From NCBI GenBank assembly GCA_027924585.1, contig BSBM01001444.1, positions 1,488,001-1,552,000 on the forward strand: a stretch of 64,000 nucleotides of DNA. Reading direction: 5' to 3'. Under the pieces are notes generated by a model. That model did not search any database. It saw only the letters and a list, made by a program, of their open reading frames with translations, and was not told the origin of the DNA. The stretch's first letter is position 1; every line of letters starts with the position of its first letter. Origin of the DNA: Larix kaempferi (lineage: Eukaryota > Streptophyta > Pinopsida > Pinales > Pinaceae). This document shows positions 56,498-64,000 of this stretch, piece after piece. The position numbers and the translations under genes are program-made.

Positions 56498-59400
56498 TGT
56501 TATCAACTGATTTGTACAATAGTTGAAACCTTATTGAGCCGCCAGTATTGGAACACATCAGTGTTCACTTCCAGAGTATCTGGGTTTCATTATATTTGGG
56601 TCTAGCCAGTTTTGGCTAGCCAGTTTTGTTTTTGAGTCGACATGACCATGGCCCCATGGGGGTTTGTATCAGTGTGCTAGTAGGGTCTGAGTGGCTCGGT
56701 CTCCCATGACTGGATTAAACAACTAAGGTATTCCAGGGAGTTTTTTCACCGTCAGATTATACTTTGCTTCAGGCAAAATATAATCTCTTGGTTTTTCTCC
56801 CGCTTCCTCCAAAGCTGGAATGCCCGATTTTGGAAATTTGGCCATGGGGGGTTATTAGGGTCCAACTATAATGTATAAACCTACTAGACACTATTAGAAT
56901 AGGTTTTGGTCATGTCCTAGGTCTCTAGGACCCCCAGAAAAAATTTCGAAATTTTTTTACCGGACGCGTCGAAATTGGGGTTTTTAATTATTTAATTATT
57001 TTTTAAATTTTAATTAAATTTCTCTATAGTTTAAATAGAGAAATTTGAGTCTGTAATATGTCAGTCATCCGGGGTCCGTTTTCAGTGTTTGATGGCTCGT
57101 TTCATAAGCCAAAAATCACACATGACCCATGGAGCAGCTAAACCCAACTTTCGGATGTCAATTCCGCCCCATAATTAATATTTTCTCTGAAAAGTCATTT
57201 ACAGAGAAATTATTAATTAAAATAATAAAATTGATTATTTTTGAGATAATCCAAAATTAATCAATTTGATTAAAATAAAGGGCTAAATGACATGGCGATG
57301 AGCATTAAGGAAGATTCCAATCAACTCCAAGCCCATCCAGTCACTTACCCAGTCACCAGCAAGGAATCTCTTTGAGCAAATTCGCCCTCCTTCATGGGAA
57401 AATCGAGTTTGTGATGTGGCAATGATTTAATGGTTTGTTGGATGGCATTTAAGCCAATGGTGGGCGCCTCCTTTAAACTAGCAATCAAATCCAAACTCGG
57501 TGCTCTTCATGATTCGAGCCACACCCACTATCTACCATGTGTTGCCTTCACAACTAGCTCGCGTGAGAGTATCCCTCACGTCAATCCTTTAGGGATCCAC
57601 GCTTTTCCTTTGTTGCTTGTTCATTGGTTAATGGATATGTTGATTGGCTTGGCTTTGGATCTAATTCGAGTTAGCATCTATCAAACTACCACATGTCTCC
57701 ACCATTGCCAACTCGCAGCTCACCTTAAGCTCACGCTTTTCCTCCCAATCCTCACGTTTTTTCCCTTTGGCTCACGTGGATCCTAGTTGGCGTTTATCCA
57801 TTGCCTAAATCCCATTGGATTCTCTCCTCTATCACTCGAGCTAGCACCTACCAAGTCTCTACTCGCCATCCTCACCTAGCTCGCGTCAATCTCATGAAGA
57901 GCCACGCATTGCCTTGTTGTGACTCGTTTAGTGGTTAGTAGGTAAGTGGATTAGCTTGGCTTTCGATTGAATCTAAGTTAGTGCCTACCTCTACCATGTG
58001 GCATCCACTAAACTAGCCTCGACCTACCACATCCAACTCGCCCTCTCCACATTGGCTCACGTTTTCCTCACCCTAACTCGCCTTTGCCTTGATGTATGTC
58101 TTCCATTGGTTAGTGCCCTCAACTCCCACCTACCTCAAGTCGAGTTTGCCACATGGTGCCATCCACAACTACCTCAAACTCGACTTTAGCTATGTCTCTT
58201 GCTCCAAGCCACCTATTGATTGGAATTCGACCTTCTCCATTGCCAAATTCGAATTAGGGTTTTAGGCTAGTGTTTTGCTATTTAAAGAGAATCCATTTGG
58301 GCTTTCTCTTCATGGAGACTTTGATGCAAGATTACTCTGCAAAAATTTGTAATATGCTTTGGCTTAATATTTTCAATAAAGATTTCGACTTTGGAGGTCC
58401 ATGAGCTTTCAATCTATTGTGTGAATTCATCTCTTGTTGAGGTGACATCTTCTCTAAACCCATCTCTTGATTATGCATGGTATTTGATCAATGGTTAGCT
58501 TGTGAGGACTATTTTTAGTACAATAGAGTAACCATTCATAATTTAAGTTGGTTATTTATGCATAGTTTATCAAGATCTAAATGAACATGAGTAGTTGGTT
58601 ATACAAATTGTTGATTTAATCTTGATATTTCTAGCATTCTAGCATTGTTGATCTCACTTGTTGGTTGAGTGTTTGGGTTTGTGATTTAGGTGTTGCCTAA
58701 AGTGAAGAGGGGTAAGAGCTCGGTTGCATCAAACCCTTGTTCATCTTCAAGTTTTGGCCTAATAATTTGTGGTTGCAGGATCTACAAATCTCAAGATCTT
58801 TTCATCTTAAGAAGGCTAGGAAGAGCTCTTCTCAGGTTTCTCATCAATCAAAATTCTACTTTTAAAACCTTGTCACTAAAGGCTCTCTTCTTCTAGCCTT
58901 CTATTTTTCTCCTTGAGTTCCTTTTTCCTTTGAATTTGCTAGCCCTACTTCCTCTTTGGCCCTAGATCTATCCATCCCTTTCCATTCGTTTTCCCTTCTC
59001 CATTTGTCCTCCTCCCTTTTGCACTCGTTTTTTCTCCTTTGGCATTCCTATCCCCATTCATCCTACTTCATCCTATTCTATCCTAGTTTTTTCCCTTATC
59101 ATTCGTTTTCCCCTTCAAGGGTTTCTCATCCAAGCCTTTGTCTTCTTTCTTCTCCCTTAGATCCATTCTCTTAGATCTCCCTTTCACCCTCTTGCTTTGC
59201 CCTTTCGTCCATCTTCTCAAGTGCCCTAAAAACCACACAAAAAAGCAAAAACGAATTGGATAAGTTAGTGTTTGTTAGAGTAGTTTAATTTGATTTGATA
59301 GATCTTAAATTATTGCATCTTGTAGATCATTGGCATACATTGAAAAGGTAGTTTAAAATCATACTAGATCTCATTCTAGCACTTGTTAAGTTTGCATCTA

Positions 59401-61534
59401 GTTTCCCTTTTTAAAGATAGAAAAATTTTCATAAAATTTTCCAAAAATTTTTAAGTCTTAGATCTCATTTCTAGCATTTTTAGAGCAACTTTGTTCGCTG
59501 GTCCGTTTTGCCATAGTTAACATTTTATGACAAATTTTCATGCATTTTCCATCTTAGAGTTAAAATCTTAAATATAGACTCAAATAGTTTCAATTTCGAT
59601 TTATTTTTTACTAATGATTAATGGGTGCCTTGTTTAGATTTTCTTGAACTCTTGTAGGCCATTTGAGAGAGAAGTACTTGATAAGATCTTGAAACAAGAG
59701 GATCGAAGCAAAACAAAGTGAAGAAGCCATAAGAATGACCAAATTTTGACACACTTATCCTTTGTAATAACAAGTAGAATCTATATCTTCTTCAATATTT
59801 TTCCAAAGTATCATCATTCTCGAAAGACCTTTCAAGGATTTTCCCTTGAGGCACTTGTACTTATCAAATAAAAGTTTTAAGTGGAGGAGGCCTCCACTTT
59901 TGGGTTTTCTTCCCCATTTGGGGAAGGGTGTTGGGTCTTGTGGTTGTTTCTAGTTTAGATTTACGTTTTTATGTTCTTAGTTTAAATTTTGTTTCAAATA
60001 AATTATCTTGATTATATTTCATATTTTACTTACCCCCATGCTTTCCCGAGTAGGGTCTTGAACCTGAAAGAGATTCTTGGGTAGCTTAGTTTATTTCTAT
60101 CATTATACTGTTTCTCTTCCAATCCTTGACCAGAGAATAGCTAACTTTGGGATCGTATCCCAAAGGCCACATAGTTTTGTGGTAGCTTCTCGCTCCCCCA
60201 TCAACTTCTTGTGGACATCCAGCTAGCTGGAAGGTTTCCAGGATTGGTGGTTTCTAGTGGTTGATCCTGTTTCGGGGATCAATCCTACCTAGTAGATTAG
60301 AATTTGTATGGTAGAACACTAGTTTTAGTTTTATTTCATATTATTTGGCAAAGTAGTTATTGTTAAAAGCATTAATTATATCTTTCAAGTTATCAAGTGG
60401 TTTCATCTTTCTCAAGTTATTTTACCGCTTTTCACAACACAACTGCTCTTGTTTGCTTAAAATAAACCAAAGTCTCTTGAACTTGGCCAAATCCAAGTCA
60501 AGAGCACCCTCTATCGGAGGGCATTTTTAGTCTTGCATCATCCCCTGCATTAGGCATTGTTAATTTAGCAAGTCTCTTGAACTGTGGTCATAAGACCGAG
60601 TCAAGAGCGCTCTCTGTCGGAGAGTTGAACAAGGCTTTCTAATAATAAAATTTTTCCATTCACACACCCTTTAATTAATTTATCTTGGTTTCTGTCCTAC
60701 ACCCGTATGCTCTGCCAACCTGAAAAGGTTGGGCTAGTACTCAGAAAGGTGGAAGACTTGTTAATTTACAAGTGAAAATCCAATTAAAACTTTCACCCCA
60801 TAACCAACGAACCGGCGTTGACATAAAGTATTTTAATCAGCTCTCAGGGGAGGCGCCGGACCGCCCAATCTGCGACACGGTGGCTGGTTAGCATTGCGCG
60901 CCTCGCCGTGATTCCAGACAGGCCCCGACAGGTCTCTTAAAGGGGTTGCTTAAAACTACTTTCCGGACACTCTTTGAATACCCTTGGTTTTAGCCCTAAT
61001 AATCAAGACAATTAAAACTTTGAATTTACCAAGATAAGCTGCACAACGTTCTCACAAACTTTCAATTCAAGCACTTGTATCAAGTTTTCGCAATTCACAT
61101 TTAATTCTTGACTCCATAAGGCACTGGTCCTTTATCTCATATTTTGCTTGTTTAAATATCTACATTGGAGTTATCTGTTATATTTCGTGAAAAGTGATTG
61201 ACTTATTGCCCAAGTGTATCTTTCATCTTGTGTTTGCAACGTGGATTGCGTTATCTTGTCTTATATTTAATCTTTATAATTGTCTCTCATTTAAAAAACT
61301 CCTAAAAAACACCCATCCGCATCACTACATCAAAAAACACATAAATACACAAAGAGCCTTAGTGAAACTCTCTTTTAGGGACTACCCCCCTTGGCTTCGT
61401 TAGGAGTTTGCCTAAACGGAGGAGCTGGGATTCAGGTGACAGTACCTGGCTCATTGCTTGCCCCCAAGGCCACACCTCTCTCACTTGTAGTGAAGAGACA
61501 GCTTTCGAAAGATTTTCGCTGCTGGTGTGCATAT
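56498..61534 (+). repeat. B2, second giant P-type LTR (5.04 kb, end interrupted by F3)
   Basis: Starts TGTTATCAACTGATTTG and is homologous to 6019-10735 along its whole length, including TATTTAAAG (58279-58287), AATAAA (58375-58380) and the structured U5 block. It stops at GGTGTGCATAT (61534), about 12 bp short of the expected GGACAACA end, where copia F3 is inserted. It is either a solo LTR or the 5' LTR of a P-type element lying outside the window. Short ORFs (57430-57786, 57998-58189, 58956-59174) are in CT-rich sequence and treated as chance. Confidence 0.8.
59909..60980 (+). promoter_or_regulatory. Structured RNA module in the B2 U5 (partner of 9072-10120)
   Basis: Same hairpins as in P: CTTCCCCATTTGGGGAAG (59909-59926); stem CTTTGGGAT/ATCCCAAAG (60145-60165); TCCA-GCTAGC-TGGA (60218-60231); paired units (60474-60521 and 60574-60624); CCAACCTGAAAAGGTTGG (60715-60732); and a GC-rich domain near 60848-60940. 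In the last, CACGG faces CCGTG, where P has CTGTG (a G-U pair). Bases change in pairs relative to P while loops such as GAAA are kept. Confidence 0.6.
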
Positions 61535-61992
61535 TGTTAGGATATTTAGACACTTAGGAGTTAGTTAAGATCAACTTGTGTAATATATCCGTTAGGGATA
61601 GTGTGTTTCTTTAGTATGCATTAGTATGCATTTGTATATACTTAATCCGACGGTCACGATATGTCTCCGACATAGAGTGATCCGACGGCTCAACTTCTCT
61701 TAGATCAAACCTAACCTTGATCCGTGGCTTAACACCCGATTGGTCCATGATCTCTATTTAAAGAGCATGGAGGGTCATTGTTTAGTTGATCGATTATGAG
61801 AAGCTCATTTGTAACTTTCTTTCTTTGCATAATAAATTGTCCCGTAGAAGCTATTTGGCCGGGGCCGTGGAGTGTTTCCCTCAAGGGGGTTTAAACCACG
61901 TCAAAACATCGGTGTGTTGATCTGTGATCTGTTTGTGTGAAGTGGTTGCTCTTGGTGTTCGGTCCTGTGGTAGTACCCTGTGTACCCGAACA
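61535..61992 (+). repeat. F3 5' LTR (458 bp)
   Basis: Starts TGTTAGGATA and ends GTACCCGAACA. CTATTTAAAG near 61756-61765 is the likely promoter, and an AATAAA near 61830 the poly(A) signal. Confidence 0.9.
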
Positions 61993-62004
61993 TGGTATCA
62001 GAGC
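61993..62004 (+). other. F3 primer-binding site (initiator tRNA-Met)
   Basis: TGGTATCAGAGC directly after the LTR, a perfect copia priming site. Confidence 0.93.
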
Positions 62005-63149
62005 TTTTATGAAGAGCCGCTTCCGGTTATGATCTAGATCTTGAACTGTTGTTGCCGAAACTCGAAAGGGTTTCTAGTTCTGGTATTTCTGTGCATTTCT
62101 GGGCTGTGGGAGGTGTTCCATTGCGTCCGGAGCGTCGTTTCCATTGGGAAATAGTTTTTGTTTGATCGAAAACGGTTCCCGGTTGCTCCAGAAACGCGTT
62201 TTTCATCAGATCTGAAGGTATAATGTTACAGTGACGCATTTTTTTATTTTCGTTTTTGAAAAGAAAAAAATCTCATATTTCATTTTTTTTTACTGTTAGT
62301 TTTTTTTTTGGTTCGGATTGTTGCTTTCCCGTCTGCGTATGCTCTTTGCCGTGCACCTTGAGCGATCTCGGCAAATCAGAAACAGAAAGGGAAAGGGTTT
62401 TTTCGGCTGCGTATGCTCTTTGCTGTGCACTTTGCGCGATCTCGGCAAATCAGAAACAGAGAGAAAACGCAGACTTTCCGGGCAAGCTAACAAGATCTAA
62501 CTCCACAAGTGTGGGAAAGTTTTTTTTGTTTCGTTTTGTGGTTTGTTTTGCAGGAAAAATGGCAAGCACGCAAACCGAGCAAGAAGAGTAAAAAAAAAAA
62601 AAAAAAAAAAAAAAGCCCCCTTCCTCATTTCCATATTTTACATACCTTTTAAACTAGCTCACTTGGTCCAAAGTTGCTTTATTCCTTAATAGGTCTTGAG
62701 TTCAAGTCTTAGGAAGTTACTTTTAAAAAGAAAAGTGCATGCAATTTCTATTTTCAAGTTACTTTATTAGTGCATCTCACTTAAATAATAAAAAATAAAA
62801 ATACAAGTGAGTCACTTAAGCTTTTTATTTATTGTTGCACTATTTAAAAGTAATATCATTGTAAAAGTGAAATCACTTATTTTACAAAAGTGATTCACTT
62901 AAAAGCAACTTTTTTGTAAAGTGATAGTCAAAAGGTTCATCTTGGGAAGAGGGGGGTTCTTTTTTTTGCTGGATATTCACTAGCTGCCACGTCACTATTG
63001 GGGACATCTTCAATAGTTTCTTTGTTCAAGCATAACTTCATCATACAAAGTCTGTTTTCAGTGCCGTTTTTTTTTGAAACCGCCTATTTTTTCGAGCTCT
63101 TCACATCCAGACTATTGGTTTCTGTTTTTACAGCCATTAATTTACAAAT
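62005..63149 (+). other. F3 leader with a tandem repeat and an A-run
   Basis: No gene before gag. A unit of about 75 bp (GCGTATGCTCTTTGC, then GCGATCTCGGCAAATCAGAA) is present twice at 62334-62397 and 62409-62472. A run of about 25 A follows at 62589. The short ORF 62256-62591 crosses the repeat and is probably not expressed. Long leaders between primer site and gag are common in such elements. Confidence 0.6.
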
Positions 63150-64000
63150 ATGGCTGCCCTTTGTGATATTCTACTTAACAGTTCCAACTATTTCTCATGG
63201 AAATCTCGTATGGAGGATGTTCTACGAAGTAGGGGACTTTTCAGAATTACAACAGGGAAAGAAAAAGAACCCACTGATGATGATAAGAAAATAAAATGGG
63301 CAAATAGATGTGATGAAGCTCGTGGATTGATTGGGATGTCAATCTCTACTGATTTGCGATTCCACATATCTGGAATTGATGAACCTAATGCTGCTTGGGA
63401 CAAGTTGGAAACTGTGTTTGGTAAACACAATGAAATTCGAGGTCACCAACTCGAAAATGAGTTGATTTCTTTAAATCCAAGTGACTTTTCATGCATTCAA
63501 GATTATTTATCTAAGTACAAAACTCTCAAGCTCTTATGTGCAGAATGTAAGATTGAGAGGGAAGACAAACAATGCATTTATCATATTCTTTCCAAACTTG
63601 GACCTGCATATTCTGTTTTTGTATCTACATTTTACTCCATGAAAGCGTCATTGAATGCAGCTAGCTATCAAGAGCCTAGTCTTGAATCCTTTTGTGATTC
63701 CTTGATTAGGGAACAAGATAAACTCATTCATCTTGGAATAATCAACAATGCAGATACATCTGGGAAAGCCTTATTGTCCCAACAGAAAGAAAAGTCCAAG
63801 CCTCCCAAGAAACAAAATTTTCGCAATAATAAGTCAAACAAGGGTCCAAAACCCTCTCAGTCAACTCCTTCTTTAAAAAATGACAAAGGATCCAAGCCAA
63901 AAGGCAAGAAGACTGAGCGTCATTGCAACTATTGTGGGAAAGATAATCATGATGAATCTAAGTGTTTCAAGAAGATGGCAGCCTTGGAAGCAGCAATGAA
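63150..64000 (+). CDS. gag: F3 gag polyprotein, N-terminal part, open to the window end
   Basis: At least 283 codons without a stop, so partial at the 3' end. It begins MAALCDILLNSSNYFSWKSR, the copia gag start pattern. It continues with WDKLETVFGKHNEIRGHQLE, LISLNPSDFSCIQDYLSKYK and YHILSKLGPAYSVFVSTFYS (UBN2-type gag helical domain, about residues 15-200). A Lys/Pro/Ser-rich linker leads to a perfect zinc knuckle CX2CX4HX4C at C259, C262, H267 and C272, which binds the element RNA. Protease, integrase, RT and RNase H should follow in the same polyprotein outside the window. The Met at 63150 is chosen as the first one giving the family start. Confidence 0.9.
   Translation, partial: MAALCDILLNSSNYFSWKSRMEDVLRSRGLFRITTGKEKEPTDDDKKIKWANRCDEARGLIGMSISTDLRFHISGIDEPNAAWDKLETVFGKHNEIRGHQLENELISLNPSDFSCIQDYLSKYKTLKLLCAECKIEREDKQCIYHILSKLGPAYSVFVSTFYSMKASLNAASYQEPSLESFCDSLIREQDKLIHLGIINNADTSGKALLSQQKEKSKPPKKQNFRNNKSNKGPKPSQSTPSLKNDKGSKPKGKKTERHCNYCGKDNHDESKCFKKMAALEAAM

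Larger units (their letters stand above)
61535..64000 (+). mobile_element. Element F3, Ty1/copia retrotransposon (5' part)
   Basis: Begins TGTTAGGATATTTAG. The 5' LTR is 61535-61992, then TGGTATCAGAGC, a 1.15-kb leader and an open gag that runs off the window. It is inserted in the last 12 bp of the B2 LTR, so it is younger than B2. The flank is CATAT (61530-61534); the other duplicate is outside the window. The intact gag and perfect primer site suggest a young copy. Confidence 0.9.

Overview
This window looks like nuclear DNA of a seed plant with a large, repeat-dominated genome, most likely a gymnosperm. The evidence is: several generations of nested LTR retrotransposons, AT-rich sequence with intron-bearing gene debris, plant-type protein fragments (ABCC transporter, SUMO-activating enzyme SAE1, plant-mobile-domain protein), and Ty1/copia and Ty3/gypsy priming sites that match plant tRNAs. 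I see no intact host gene, no rRNA or tRNA gene, and no CRISPR. The species assignment is inference.

Layout. 1-1200: broken host-gene debris with an MBD-like stretch. 1201-16067: a minus-strand gag-only LTR element (element M). Both of its LTRs carry a piece of the SAE1 gene. Its left LTR is split by a plus-strand relative (element P, 2873-10735), which has an 848-codon gag and a 4.7-kb LTR. 16068-18259: ABCC transporter pseudogene. 18500-24050: a broken ORF of about 1,050 codons with no recognised domain, then a Ty3/gypsy integrase end and an RNase H. 24383-25502: minus-strand plant-mobile-domain pseudogene with a recognisable intron. 28771-30026: hexamer repeats and a (TATACA)-type microsatellite.

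30389-36886: a complete but mutated Ty1/copia element (F1) with target duplication TACTG. 36960-54300: a Ty3/gypsy element (G) broken by a stack of insertions: copia fragment F1' (38666-39936), gag-only element Q (39937-43510, itself holding solo element S at 40119-41174), non-coding copia-type element F2 (43511-47299), and a 4.0-kb insertion N (48426-52445). 54327-54816: a solo copia LTR. 54889-56296: a gypsy LTR facing the G LTR, making a 1.4-kb inverted repeat. 56498-61534: a second giant P-type LTR (B2), cut near its end by copia element F3 (61535 to the window end).

The most notable system is the P/M/Q/S/B2 family. Its members have no protease, RT or integrase in the window, a tRNA-Asp-type primer site, and a gag with a repeated non-canonical Cys/His module. 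They share a 28-bp motif at the 3' LTR boundary and have very long, modular LTRs. The two giant LTRs, P and B2, share a set of RNA hairpins in U5 with compensatory base changes, including a palindromic loop like a retroviral dimer-initiation site. These elements must borrow enzymes from an autonomous partner. The SAE1 fragment shows that such LTRs can carry host exons.
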